Assembly (NCBI RefSeq): GCF_024362805.1
Contig: NZ_CP093299.1
Location: forward strand, 3,008,001-3,072,000
Direction of reading: 5' to 3'
Origin: Salipaludibacillus sp. LMS25
GTDB lineage: Bacteria; Bacillota; Bacilli; Bacillales; Salisediminibacteriaceae
DNA: 64,000 nt
Of the stretch, positions 55,401 to 64,000 are shown piece after piece. The notes beneath the pieces were generated by a model. The model saw only the letters and a program-made list of their open reading frames with translations. It made no database searches and was not told the DNA's origin. Within the stretch, counting starts at the first letter, position 1; every line of letters begins with the position of its first letter. A program made the position numbers and the translations under genes.

Positions 55401-55433
55401 AAGAGCCTATTTAAGCGATTGAAGGGCTCTTTT
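55401..55433 (+). terminator. Terminator after rlmD
   Basis: AAGAGCC pairs with GGGCTCTT around a 16-base loop, followed by TTGTTT. Confidence 0.7.
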
Positions 55434-55595
55434 GTTTATAAAGAATAATAAAAAACGGAACTAATTTATTATGTTTCCTTCCACTTTTATGTAAAAAATA
55501 TGGTAATATTAAAGAAAATGTAGATTAAATATTTTAGCCGTTATTCCACTAACGAAGCAGGTTAGTGAAATATTGAAAAGGTTAAAATTCATTAG

Positions 55596-56901
55596 TGTTG
55601 CATAAATGAAGTCGGCATTTTCAGTCTTAAAGTTGTTTCTGAAAAGAGCCAAAAAAGTAACTCCCCAACTAAAGGTGGCCCCATCCATTTGGAAAAATGT
55701 TTACAATTATACCTGTGCTACGACGACAAGATCGTGATTAAGGGACGGCTTTTCCTTCAATTTTCCTTAACCAAGTATAGGTGGGCTTCCACAGTGCTGC
55801 CCGTAAATAACGACTGATTTGTAAGACCTTTAGCTTGCTTTGCGTCTCTATTTGAGCCAGAACATGCAGGCAGAAAACAATCAGGGCACTAAATATTTGG
55901 TTTTGGATCGCCCATTCGCTTTGCCCGTAAAACTTTTTGATTCTCAGATGCTGTTTGATCCATTTGAAAAAAAGTTCAATCGCCCATCTTGATTTATACA
56001 TCTCAGAAATGTCTTCGGCACCCAAATCAAAACGATTGGTGATTAAGTGAAGGATATTTCCTTTTGAATCGATCACTTTTATTAGGCGAAAGTAATTTTT
56101 AGCACGGTTTTGAGTGGTACCTATTAACACCATTTGATCGGACAAAACAGTGGAATCTTCGGATAGTTTAAAATCGTAAACATCCCGTATAACAGCGTTT
56201 TTCCTTAACCTAGAAAGGAAGAAAAAGCTCTCATCTGTCATGCGGTCAAAACGCTCGTAATCTAGATATCCACGGTCAAACACATACATGCATTCTCTGT
56301 CATCTACCATGACTTCCAGTTGACCACGATCATGTTCTTTTGCCGTTGTCATGATGGCTTTGTCAGGATAGGAAGTCCCTTTTTCCATAAACACAAGGCG
56401 TAGATGCAACTTTACACCAGCCTTTGTTTTACGGAATTTTGCCCATCTATGATTGGTTAAATGAAGTGGCAATGTGCTTGAGTCGATAATTTTTAATAGC
56501 ATGACGAGTTTTGTATAATGCGTTTTCACATGAATTTGAGAGACTAAATCAAGAAAAAGTCTTTGAAATAGATCGGGATTCACCCCATTTAGTCGCCGTG
56601 ATAGCTGAGAAATACTAATAGAATCAAGGTCTATTTCCTTTTGAAGTTCGTCGTTGAAAAGAGAATCTCCTAAAGCATGGAGACTTTCAATTTCTTCTAG
56701 TTGTGCAAAAAGCAATAATTTCAAAAATGATTCTGTCGTTAATTTTTTCGTGTAATCTTATCCATGAGATTGGTCCTTTATTAGTGGATTTGGACGGGAT
56801 TACCACCTGACCTATCCATTATAAAGGACTTTTTCTTTGCTTAAAATAAAATTATTGAAGATTTTGAGTGTTTTTAATAGTGAAACTAAATTAATGCAAC
56901 G
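55596..56901 (-). mobile_element. IS4-family insertion sequence with defective transposase
   Basis: The ends carry inverted repeats: TGTTGCATAAATGAAG at the left and, inward from the right, CGTTGCATTAATTTAG. TTAG flanks both ends (55592-55595, 56902-56905), possibly part of the target duplication. It contains one transposase frame missing its N-terminal part. Confidence 0.75.
55738..56766 (-). pseudogene. IS4-family transposase, N-terminal deletion
   Basis: The 328-codon open frame has the DDE core: D in IIDSSTLPLHL, D in YVFDRGYLDYERF and the E region YKSRWAIELFFKWIKQHL. At the N-terminus, ATG 56766 reads MDK then the family DYTKKLTTESFLKLLLFAQL, but out of frame: the expected 30-40 residues between are missing and the join is shifted. 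A TTG at 56724 could start a shortened protein. Probably inactive. Confidence 0.85.
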
Positions 56902-56963
56902 TTAGGGAAAAGCAAATAATATCAAAAAACTTAATTATAAATCCTCTACACTTAAAAAGTGAG

Positions 56964-57842
56964 GTGAGCAATGTGTATAGCGAATTAACAAAGAACGTAG
57001 TAAACTTTTTAGAAGAATTTTTATTAGATGATTGGCAATTAGAGGATTATGCATCTAAAGTAGGTTATTCGAAGTTTCATTTATCACGTATTTTTAAAGA
57101 AGAAACTGGATTGACAATAAGTGAATATATTCGAAAACGCAGACTGGCGACTGGAGCAATGTATTTATTATATTCAGATGAATCAATCATTCAAATAGCC
57201 TTTGACTTACATTTCCAATCACAAGAAGCATTCACACGTTCTTTTAAGGAACTATATAAATTGCCACCTGGAAAATACCGCAAGTTGATGCGGTCACTAA
57301 GAGGAATGGAGGAAACAAATATGACTGAAACAATAAAAGGCTGGATTTTGAGTGGTTCACACCCAACTTGTTATGAAATGAAAACTGATGGGCAAGTATT
57401 TCATACGGGTACTAAATCAGGTTTACTGACTTCGAAAACAAAGGTTAGTGAAGAACAATTTGGAACAATGATGCAAAGTTTTTCAGCAGGTAAGTGGAAA
57501 GGAAAGCGAATTAAAGTTTCGTGTTTCCTAAAGACAGAGGATGTTCAAAAATGTGGGATTTGGTGTCGAGTAGATAATAATTCAGGTGATGTAATTCAGT
57601 TTGATAATATGGATAATCGTTCGATTCAAGGCACAACAGACTGGAATTTTTATTCGATAGTATTAGATGTTCCAGAAGAAAGTTCTTCTATTCACTTTGG
57701 TATCCTGTTAACGGGTACAGGGAAAGTGTGGGCAGATGGATTTAAGTTTGATGAAGTAGATTTATCTGTTTCATCAACAAATATGCTTGAAAAGAATGAA
57801 TTGCCATTAGAGCCTTTAAATTTGGGATTCGATGAAAGATGA
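56964..57842 (+). CDS. AraC-type HTH protein with C-terminal beta-sandwich domain
   Basis: 292 residues. The AraC HTH pair is at the N-terminus: LEDYASKVGYSKFHLSRIFK (about 26-45) and IIQIAFDLHFQSQEAFTRSFK (about 74-94), ending LPPGKYRK. The C-terminal 170 residues (GWILSGSHPTCYEMKTDG, KIKVSCFLKTED-type strands, SSIHFGILLTGTGKVWADGF) resemble a ligand- or carbohydrate-binding sandwich, as in SoxS/Rob-like Bacillus regulators. Start GTG 56964 or GTG 56970, with GAGGTGAG overlapping. Lies just right of the IS4 copy. Confidence 0.8.
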   Translation: MSNVYSELTKNVVNFLEEFLLDDWQLEDYASKVGYSKFHLSRIFKEETGLTISEYIRKRRLATGAMYLLYSDESIIQIAFDLHFQSQEAFTRSFKELYKLPPGKYRKLMRSLRGMEETNMTETIKGWILSGSHPTCYEMKTDGQVFHTGTKSGLLTSKTKVSEEQFGTMMQSFSAGKWKGKRIKVSCFLKTEDVQKCGIWCRVDNNSGDVIQFDNMDNRSIQGTTDWNFYSIVLDVPEESSSIHFGILLTGTGKVWADGFKFDEVDLSVSSTNMLEKNELPLEPLNLGFDER

Positions 57843-58320
57843 TTATTTTTGATTTAGTTATTGATTTATTTCTTGTGCTCTATACTTCACTTGGTTTTGG
57901 GACAAAAGAATATAAAGTTAATACAAAAAATATAAAATATAGGTAAATATTACCCTGAAATATTAAAATACTATCAACAAAATCAAAAGTTTTTGAAACT
58001 GATGATAATTTAGGAGTTTTAGTTCTGAATCTGAATTTGAAAAGCGATGTAGAAAAGAAAAATTTTGTTTCCTTTATTCAAAAACGATTTAGCGGAGATA
58101 TACTGTGAATTTTTGCACTTAAACTAACGGAGTACGTTAGTTGAATAAAACGGTTTAAAAAGTTTGGAGAATTTCCTGCTCTAAACTTTTTACGTATTCT
58201 TAATACCTTGATTAAATTTCATAAATCTTACCCCTTGGGTCTCAAGGTGAAAAAAAGGAAGTACTTCTCCAGGTCCTGTATAATGGTAGTCGACTAAACA
58301 TCTCAAAATGAGAGGAGGAG
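57843..58320. other. Stretch with a decayed coding fragment
   Basis: A short plus-strand frame at about 57990-58108 reads VFETDDNLGVLVLNLNLKSD and FIQKRFSGDIL-stop, but has no start or recognisable family. The rest is AT-rich. It leads into an IS remnant. Confidence 0.3.
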
Positions 58321-59170
58321 TACATTATTTGACAAATGAGTTTTTTAGCATCAGGAATGATATGAGATGGGACTTACCCAACGTTATAATGCGATTATTT
58401 CCGCTAGTGACCTGTCTTCCATCGTCCATGAGGTAACGAAAAAATCTCATCTTGGGGCACCAGAGGCGCTAAATTATCCAGCTATAGTGATCTCCATTTT
58501 GGTCCGACTTGTTGAAGGAAATCCCGACAATGAAATAGTTAATCAAGTGTTTGAACGAAGACTTAGCTTTTAAAAGGAATTGTGGTTTTCTAGTGTCCGA
58601 TACGGTCCGGTCTGAAGCCTCTTATTCTCGACTTTTAACGAAGTTGGAGAGGGTCCGATAGGTTTAGTTGAAGCGCAAGAAAAAGTGGTTCTCCAAGCCA
58701 TCGCTGAAGGATTTATCACCGATGAGACCGTAGCGATTGATGCCACCCATTTTAAAGCACGCGATCAGGCTCCACCCAAAAAAGAGACATCAAAAAAGGA
58801 ACCAAAAAAAGCGTGGACGTCAGTTAAAGAAAGAACGTGAACAATGGCTCATTGAACAGGCTGAAAAGGAAATGAATCTTCCGTTATTCGTGAAGAAAAT
58901 TGACGCACAATTAGACGTTTCTTTAGCCAGATTAAGTCAAGAGATCCCACAAGCCCCTCAATGGGGTGTGAGAATAGTGAAGGAAAGAATGTATTCTGGT
59001 ATAGTTACAAAGGCCATTTAGCCGTTTGAACATCGAGCCAATTACTGTTAGACATCACACTTGGGAAACAAGCCAAAGTTCATTTTGATCTCGTCACCTT
59101 CGTTTACAATGCTTCGAAACTTGCTGTCGATCGAATTCGTGCTAGCCACAAGCAACAACAAGCTGCATAA
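58321..59170 (+). mobile_element. IS1182-like transposase remnant, multiple frameshifts and deletions
   Basis: Pieces of one transposase occur in order and different frames: GLTQRYNAIISASDLSSIVH / LVRLVEGNPDNEIVN (58367-58573), LQAIAEGFITDETVAIDATHF (about 58698-58755), KKIDAQLDVSLARLSQEIPQAPQWG (about 58890-58970), NSEGKNVFWYSYKGHLAV (about 58975-59028) and YNASKLAVDRIRASHKQQQAA-stop (about 59108-59170). The DATHF and YKGHLAV segments are typical of IS1182/ISL transposases. Non-functional. Confidence 0.82.
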
Positions 59171-59371
59171 GGCACCCAAAAAATGTGTTTAAATATTCTG
59201 TCCGTCTCTAATTTTTGAACGAAGCAATATGAAATTGATTCTATTATTAAAAATTTGTTTCTTTCCACTTTAATGTAATAAATATCGTAGTGTAGTATTA
59301 CTAAAAAATCTTGCTGACACTTTAGATTATTCAACGAGCAGGAGAGTGAAATAAAAAGTGGGAGGGTCATC

Positions 59372-60007
59372 GTGGAAAAACTATTACATAAGTTAGCTAA
59401 TCTAATAAATAAGAGAGATAATAAAATTATAATTGGTATATCAGGGCATGGTGCTTCTGGTAAGACAACTTTTGCAAATAACCTTGTGAATTTATTGGTA
59501 AACGATGTGAATGTATTAAATACTGACCCGTATATTATTACTGATGTCAGGAAGTACACGACTATAGATTATGAATATCATAATGAAAATTATTCTTATA
59601 AAATGACAGCGTGTCACCCGGCGGCTCATAACTTGTTAGCTTTGGAAAGAGATATAAAGATGATTAAAGAAGATTTAGATTTTTACACAATAGATACCCA
59701 TTACTTAAAAAGTACTTTAATTTCTTCACGACATCATATTAATATTGTAGAAGGCATGAGTGTTGCATTTCTAAATCCAAAATTGTTTGATTTAACCGTC
59801 TATTTATATACTGATGGAGAAACGGAGTTTATAAGAAGAGGGGTACGTGATGTTTTTGAAAGAGGAACAGATTTTAACTATATAAAACAATCTCATGAAC
59901 AGCGTAGAATTCAATATGACTTATTTATGCACACTTATCATAAGAATTTTGATATAGTTATAAAAAATTCAAATGAAGAGTTTACCTTGGAAAAATGCGA
60001 AATATAA
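59372..60007 (+). CDS. P-loop kinase, uridine kinase-like
   Basis: 211 residues, GTG start after GGGAGGG. Walker A is GISGHGASGKTTFANNL (about 22-38). VNVLNTDPYIITDV resembles the substrate-binding Asp region of uridine kinase/phosphoribulokinase proteins, and a lid-type region has RRGVRDVFERGTDF. It probably phosphorylates a nucleoside or small alcohol; the exact substrate is not identifiable. Monocistronic, followed by a terminator. Confidence 0.8.
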   Translation: MEKLLHKLANLINKRDNKIIIGISGHGASGKTTFANNLVNLLVNDVNVLNTDPYIITDVRKYTTIDYEYHNENYSYKMTACHPAAHNLLALERDIKMIKEDLDFYTIDTHYLKSTLISSRHHINIVEGMSVAFLNPKLFDLTVYLYTDGETEFIRRGVRDVFERGTDFNYIKQSHEQRRIQYDLFMHTYHKNFDIVIKNSNEEFTLEKCEI

Positions 60008-60050
60008 CCTTTACTCCTTAACTGTTTTAAGGTTATAGCCTCCATCAACG

Positions 60051-60067
60051 CGTAGCGTAGGTGGGGA
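60051..60067 (+). repeat. Short GCGTAGCGTAGGTGGGG repeat segment
   Basis: Similar to GCGTGGCGTAGGT at 42441-42453, each after a GGCTATAGCC- or GGTTATAGCC-like sequence. Possible third repeat family; only fragments are seen. Confidence 0.35.
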
Positions 60068-60126
60068 ATTTGTTGTACAAGACGAAAGTATGTGAGTAAG
60101 CGTTAGTGGAATAACTGATGCTAAAA

Positions 60127-60166
60127 TAAAAGCTTAGAGATTAACTGTCTTTCTCTAAGCTTTTTT
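60127..60166 (+). terminator. Terminator
   Basis: AAAGCTTAGAGA pairs with CTCTAAGCTTT and is followed by TTTCC; 120 bp after the kinase gene. Confidence 0.8.
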
Positions 60167-60284
60167 CCATGCTGTTATTGAAGAACATTTATAAAGTGGG
60201 ACTTATTTATTATGATTTCTCTCCACTTTTTGCAAGAAATACGGTAGTATAGTTAAAAAAAGGTTTATTTAAATCGTATTTTTG

Positions 60285-60442
60285 TTTATCCCACTCTTAA
60301 GGGCAGTAAAACCCCCACCTCAAAACTTAAGAAGAGCGAAAAGTTTAGGTGGGGGATAAACTGCCCCTAAAGGTCCCATAAGTTAAACGAACAATCAGTG
60401 GGGGATGAAGGAAAACTCCCACTGATTGAAGATTAGCTTTAT
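60285..60442 (+). repeat. bcr1-like TTTAT-flanked repeat, subfamily A, full
   Basis: TTTATCCCACTCTTAAGGGC at the left, CCCCCACCTCAAAACTT / AAGTTTAGGTGGGGG inner stem, right hairpin CAATCAGTGGGGG / CTCCCACTGATTG and GAAGATTAGCTTTAT. It ends 35 bp upstream of the signal peptidase start codon and may carry or disturb its promoter. Confidence 0.92.
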
Positions 60443-60476
60443 AAAAATTGGTCATTATTCTAAAGGAGGAAAAGAA

Positions 60477-61064
60477 TTGACTAGAGTCGTTTCAGAAGTT
60501 ATTAGTTGGAGTAAAGCTCTTTTGTTTGCAATAACGTTATCGATCATATTAAGTGTATTTGTTATTCAGCCTTTTTCAGTAATGGGTAGTTCAATGGAGC
60601 CAACGCTAGATGGAAAAGATCCGAACGAAGCTAATGAAAGTGGAGACCGTGTCATGGTATTAAAAACCAGCTACGCGTTTGGTGAAGAGCCAAAGTATAA
60701 TGATATTGTGATTATTGATAGTCGTATAAGCGAAAAAAGAACGATAGAGGACAGCTTATTAGAGAGTCCCATTGTCAGGAAGGTTTTGAACAGCAATTAT
60801 AATGAAACAAATTATTGGATTAAAAGAGTGATAGGAGAACCTGGTGATCTATTAGAGTACATAGATGGCAAAGTTCATCGTAACGGAAAGGCATTAGAAG
60901 AGGACTACATAAAGGAAGGCATGCTGTTTCCTTTTGATACAATTGTAGTGCCAAAAAATCATGTTTTCGTCATGGGTGATAATAGAAATGGTAGTCATGA
61001 CAGTAGAAATATAGGCCCTATTCCAACTGAAAATGTGTTAGGGAAAGTTTTGTTTAAATACTAA
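60477..61064 (+). CDS. Signal peptidase I (SipS-type)
   Basis: 195 residues from TTG 60477, six bp after AAAGGAGG; an in-frame ATG at 60426 lies inside the repeat. One N-terminal membrane helix (KALLFAITLSIILSVFVIQ) is followed by the catalytic Ser in MGSSMEPTL, the Lys in YWIKRVIGEPGD, and GDNRNGSHDSRNIGPI. It cleaves signal peptides on the outer face of the membrane. The 30-residue loop between MEPTL and VMVLK is ordinary for Bacillus enzymes. It is bracketed by two same-orientation A repeats. Confidence 0.94.
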   Translation: MTRVVSEVISWSKALLFAITLSIILSVFVIQPFSVMGSSMEPTLDGKDPNEANESGDRVMVLKTSYAFGEEPKYNDIVIIDSRISEKRTIEDSLLESPIVRKVLNSNYNETNYWIKRVIGEPGDLLEYIDGKVHRNGKALEEDYIKEGMLFPFDTIVVPKNHVFVMGDNRNGSHDSRNIGPIPTENVLGKVLFKY

Positions 61065-61123
61065 CCATTTGATAAGATGACTAACTTTAGTGAATAAAGA
61101 GCGAATTTTATCATATATAATAC

Positions 61124-61281
61124 TTTATCCCACTCTTAAGGGGCAGTAAACCCCCCCCTGAAAACTTAAGAAGAGTCGAAAAGTTTAGGTGGGGGATAAA
61201 CGCCCCTAAAGGTCCCATAAGTTAAACGAACAATCAGTGGGGGATGAAGGAAAACTCCCACTGATTGAAAGTTCGTTTTAT
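61124..61281 (+). repeat. bcr1-like repeat, subfamily A with a B-type right end, full
   Basis: TTTATCCCACTCTTAAGGGG and the inner stem CCCCCTGAAAACTT / AAAAGTTTAGGTGGGGG are A-type, but the end GAAAGTTCGTTTTAT is B-type. The right hairpin is CAATCAGTGGGGG / CTCCCACTGATTG. It follows the signal peptidase gene by 60 bp. Confidence 0.9.
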
Positions 61282-61362
61282 AGATTTTCAAGCTTGCAAA
61301 AAAGTCACTTTTGTAAGGCTTCTTTGGTAATTCTTAAAACAAGATCTTAAAGGGAAGCGTAT

Positions 61363-61483
61363 CGATATGTCAGGAACCAGCGAGACTCCTGCGGGAAAAG
61401 CAAGAGCTGAAGATCCCACAGGGCGCTTTTCCCGAGGAAGCTGAAGCCTTGTCCGCGGAAAGTGAGCTGGTGGATGACATATC
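61363..61483. repeat. GC-rich Bacillaceae intergenic repeat with long hairpin
   Basis: The core GCGAGACTCCTGCGGG, AGATCCCACAGGGCGC and TGTCCGCGGAAAGTGAGCTGG is of the sort widespread between Bacillaceae genes. Flanks GATATGTCAGG / GATGACATATC pair, so the whole can fold. Its function is not established. The remaining sequence up to 61803 has no supported gene. Confidence 0.75.
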
Positions 61484-61803
61484 AACACCTCTTATCACGG
61501 ATTCAGGTTTTTATTTAATTTACCGCCAAATGGAAAAAAACGTCAGGTGGCAAAATGTGATATTCTGAATGATTGTACATGTTTTCTCGACCTCCAAATG
61601 CAAGGTTTTTTAGCAACAGTCTACGTTTTTCCTTGCACCTTACTTCGACATAAATGGCCAGAATCCTTGTGAACTCTTACTTTTAAAGTTATTCAGCAGT
61701 ATCTAACTAACTATGCTAATTTTCACTCATTGGCGAGTGACTTTAAAGGAAACGCATGTTTATGATACATTAAGGTATTTTTTCTGCTTTATATTAGGAT
61801 ATA

Positions 61804-64000
61804 TCATTTTGAAAATTTATTAATTTCCATTTTTGGTCTTAATACATCATTTACTTTTTCTACAACCATATCTTCTTCCACTTCAAATATAACCGTTTCA
61901 TAAATATTTTCGGATGAAGCGCCTACCTTTATTTGATATGAACCTTTTTCGACCACCCAAGCAGATCTTTCTTCATCAAAAGATGCTAGGTCTTTAACGT
62001 CAAGGTGAAACTTTAATGTGTCTTTTTGTTTTGGTTTTAATTGTTTTGTTTTACCGAAAGCTTTCAATTCTATTGCCGGCTTTTCTAGTTTATTATCAGG
62101 AGCAGAGAGATAAACTTGTACCACTTCTCTACCAGTAATATTTCCACTATTTTCAACTGTGACAGAAACCTTTACTTTGTCTTTAGATTTTTTAACTTTT
62201 ACTTTAGGAAAATGAAAAGTTGTGTAAGATAATCCATAACCAAATTCATAAGCTGGCTCAATATCAAAGGTTGTAAAATATCGATATCCCATAAATATAT
62301 CTTCTTCATAGACCACCTTTTCTGGGTTTTCCTCAGGAGTACCTGGGAAATTCTTAGCTGATGGTACGTCGTTGTATGCCATAGGGAATGTTGTAGGAAG
62401 TTTCCCTGATGGATTTACTAAACCAGATATGACATCAGCAACGGCAAAACCTGCTTCTTGTCCTGGTTGCCATGCTAATAGGATCGCATCGGGTTTATCT
62501 CGCCAACTTGCTACCTCGATAGGTGCGCCAATATTAAGAATAACAATCACTTTTTTTCCTGAAGCGTGATATTCATTAGTTACGTTAGTAATTATATCTT
62601 GTTCACGGTCAGTTAAAAGAAAATCACCTTTTTCATTCTTTCTGTCTTCAAATTCACCTGATATTCTTCCAATTACGACAACTCCAACATCTGTTTCTTT
62701 TACAATCTTATTAATTTCTTTTGCTTTAAGAGGTTTTTCAGGGATTGTTGGGATCTCTAGTCCAAACTCACTTCCTAAAAAGCTAGGCTTAATTTTATAT
62801 TCTTCCTGTTGCCTTAATGTTGTTATATAGTTTTTATAGCTTTTAAGAAGATCGTTATTCACGTTAAATCCCCGATTTTTTAAACCATCAGCTATCGATA
62901 TTGTATATGGTGCATTAACATACCCGCTACCTATCCCACCTCTAATTGTTTCAATTTGTGTATTACCAAATAAGCCTATTTTTGCATTTTCATTTAATGG
63001 TAAAGTCTTATGTATATTTTTTAGTAAGACCATACCTTCACTACCAGCTTGACGTGATATTTCGGCATTTTTTTGCAGATTCGGATTATCTGAATGTTGA
63101 TACCCTTTAAAACTAGGAGTTTTCACTACTATCTGTAGGATTTTACTTATATTTCGATCCAATATTCTTTCATCAAGTGTCCCATTTTTTACAGCATTCA
63201 TAATCTCTGTAATATGATCTCGATCCAATATTTTTTCATCAACAGTACTATTTTCTAGAGTATCTATAACCTCTGTAAGAGTTATTGAATCACCAGGCAT
63301 GATTAAATCATTTCCAGCTGTCATTTGCGCTATAGGATCTGTACCTGCAAACCAATCAGTCATAACAAACCCTTTAAAATCCCAATCGTCTCTTAATACT
63401 GTTGTCAAAAGTTCCTTATTTTCAGAGGCATGAGTACTATTTACTTTATTGTAAGCACTCATCACAGCCCACGGATTAGCTTCTTTAATAGCTATTTCAA
63501 AACCCTTTAAATACAATTCCCTTAAAGCTCTTTGTGATACGATTGTATCGATATCCATCCGATTAGTTTCTTGGTTATTAGCTACAAAATGTTTAACTGT
63601 TGCGCCAACATCGTTTGATTGAACACCATTGATATAGGCAACTGCCATCTTACCTGTTAATAAAGGATCTTCCGAAAAGTATTCAAAATTTCTCCCACCT
63701 AATGGATTGCGGTGAAGGTTTAATGCTGGTGCCAATAAAATATCTAACCCATATTCTTTTACTTCATTCCCAATAGCCTTTCCAACTTTAGTAACTAAAT
63801 TCTTATTCCAAGTTGATGCTAGTGAAGTCTCGATTGGAAATGCTGTTGCATAATATGTATGAGGATCGCCTTCTCTAAATGGGCTTATTCTAAGCCCTGC
63901 TGGACCATCGGCAAAAAATAATGGTGGTATACCTAATCTCTCAATCCCATGTGTTACTCCAACAGCACCTGCAATTTCTGCTTTTGGATTTCCGAACATG
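61804..64000 (-). CDS. GH3 beta-glucosidase, 5' end beyond the window
   Basis: At least 731 residues are visible; the frame continues past the right edge, so the N-terminus is missing. The N-terminal TIM barrel has LGIPPLFFADGPAGLR, KHFVANNQETNRMD and the nucleophile Asp in GFVMTDWFAG. The alpha/beta sandwich has ILLAWQPGQEAGFAVADVISG, and a C-terminal Fn3-like domain follows (VTVENSGNITGREVVQVYL). It hydrolyses beta-glucosides or related substrates. The barrel region has an apparent short internal repeat (TVDEKILDRDHITEIMNAVK / TLDERILDRNISKILQIVVK). No signal peptide can be judged. Confidence 0.92.
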   Translation of the reverse strand, partial: MFGNPKAEIAGAVGVTHGIERLGIPPLFFADGPAGLRISPFREGDPHTYYATAFPIETSLASTWNKNLVTKVGKAIGNEVKEYGLDILLAPALNLHRNPLGGRNFEYFSEDPLLTGKMAVAYINGVQSNDVGATVKHFVANNQETNRMDIDTIVSQRALRELYLKGFEIAIKEANPWAVMSAYNKVNSTHASENKELLTTVLRDDWDFKGFVMTDWFAGTDPIAQMTAGNDLIMPGDSITLTEVIDTLENSTVDEKILDRDHITEIMNAVKNGTLDERILDRNISKILQIVVKTPSFKGYQHSDNPNLQKNAEISRQAGSEGMVLLKNIHKTLPLNENAKIGLFGNTQIETIRGGIGSGYVNAPYTISIADGLKNRGFNVNNDLLKSYKNYITTLRQQEEYKIKPSFLGSEFGLEIPTIPEKPLKAKEINKIVKETDVGVVVIGRISGEFEDRKNEKGDFLLTDREQDIITNVTNEYHASGKKVIVILNIGAPIEVASWRDKPDAILLAWQPGQEAGFAVADVISGLVNPSGKLPTTFPMAYNDVPSAKNFPGTPEENPEKVVYEEDIFMGYRYFTTFDIEPAYEFGYGLSYTTFHFPKVKVKKSKDKVKVSVTVENSGNITGREVVQVYLSAPDNKLEKPAIELKAFGKTKQLKPKQKDTLKFHLDVKDLASFDEERSAWVVEKGSYQIKVGASSENIYETVIFEVEEDMVVEKVNDVLRPKMEINKFSK

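Noticed and set aside
60426..60476. Signal peptidase start at ATG 60426
   Set aside because: That ATG lies inside the bcr1-like repeat; AAAGGAGG is correctly spaced for TTG 60477.
8869..61281. The repeated hairpin units as a CRISPR array
   Set aside because: Copies are scattered kilobases apart, in both orientations, without regular spacers or cas genes.

Overview
The window looks like the chromosome of a low-to-moderate GC, spore-former-type Bacillaceae bacterium, probably an alkaliphilic or haloalkaliphilic genus such as Salipaludibacillus, Evansella or Alkalihalobacillus. This is inferred from gene content (lic-type PTS locus, YvfRSTU-like ABC/two-component unit, YczE-like protein, strong AGGAGG ribosome binding sites, many TTG/GTG starts) and from Bacillaceae-type interspersed repeats. 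No rRNA, tRNA, CRISPR array or phage module was seen.

Layout. 1-8.6 kb: a beta-glucoside/oligosaccharide PTS operon (EIIB, EIIC, EIIA, GH1 6-phospho-beta-glucosidase) whose divergent LicR-type regulator is cut in two by an IS21-family element with exact ends (1819-4254, target duplication ATAGGT). 9.3-16.2 kb: ABC-2 exporter pair, truncated haemoglobin, small membrane proteins, a GNAT gene split by a repeat, a DUF4269 protein, and a TetR regulator plus SDR gene sharing an operator. 16.3-21 kb: IS3 remnant and an AraC regulator divergent from a CcpA-type-controlled sugar ABC importer without its own ATPase. 21-26.5 kb: ABC exporter plus DesK/DesR-like two-component system (response regulator frameshifted), a broken nucleotidyltransferase, and a LOG-family enzyme. 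26.9-33.1 kb: a five-gene, translationally coupled operon of ECF transporter S, T and A components plus two ABC exporter-type half transporters behind a Fur box. 33.4-42 kb: acetolactate-synthase-like pseudogene, UbiB-like kinase, L,D-transpeptidase, AraC, YczE-like protein, flavodoxin-like reductase and LysR. 42.5-45.8 kb: a Lon-like membrane-anchored S16 protease with three DUF4328-type membrane proteins. 46.7-48.8 kb: nupC-deoC. 48.9-51.6 kb: three paralogous four-helix membrane proteins. 52-64 kb: maa pseudogene, SEC-C protein, rlmD, IS4 and IS1182-like remnants, AraC-type protein, P-loop kinase, signal peptidase I, and a GH3 beta-glucosidase running off the window end.

The most striking signal is a dense family of short structured repeats (about 53-197 bp, 16 copies or fragments) that always begin and end with TTTAT. 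They closely resemble in size and flanking pentamer the bcr1 repeat described from the Bacillus cereus group. Two sequence subfamilies (A and B) keep the same predicted folding plan, and there are internal-deletion forms, A/B mosaics, a tandem pair and several insertions into coding sequence. In three genes (GNAT, nucleotidyltransferase, LysR) removing the repeat and one TTTAT restores the reading frame exactly, so the precise unit and target can be read directly from the sequence.

Gene decay is common here: besides the repeat-interrupted genes there are frameshifted ilvB-like, maa and response-regulator genes and several degenerate insertion sequences, which suggests an accessory, repeat-rich region.
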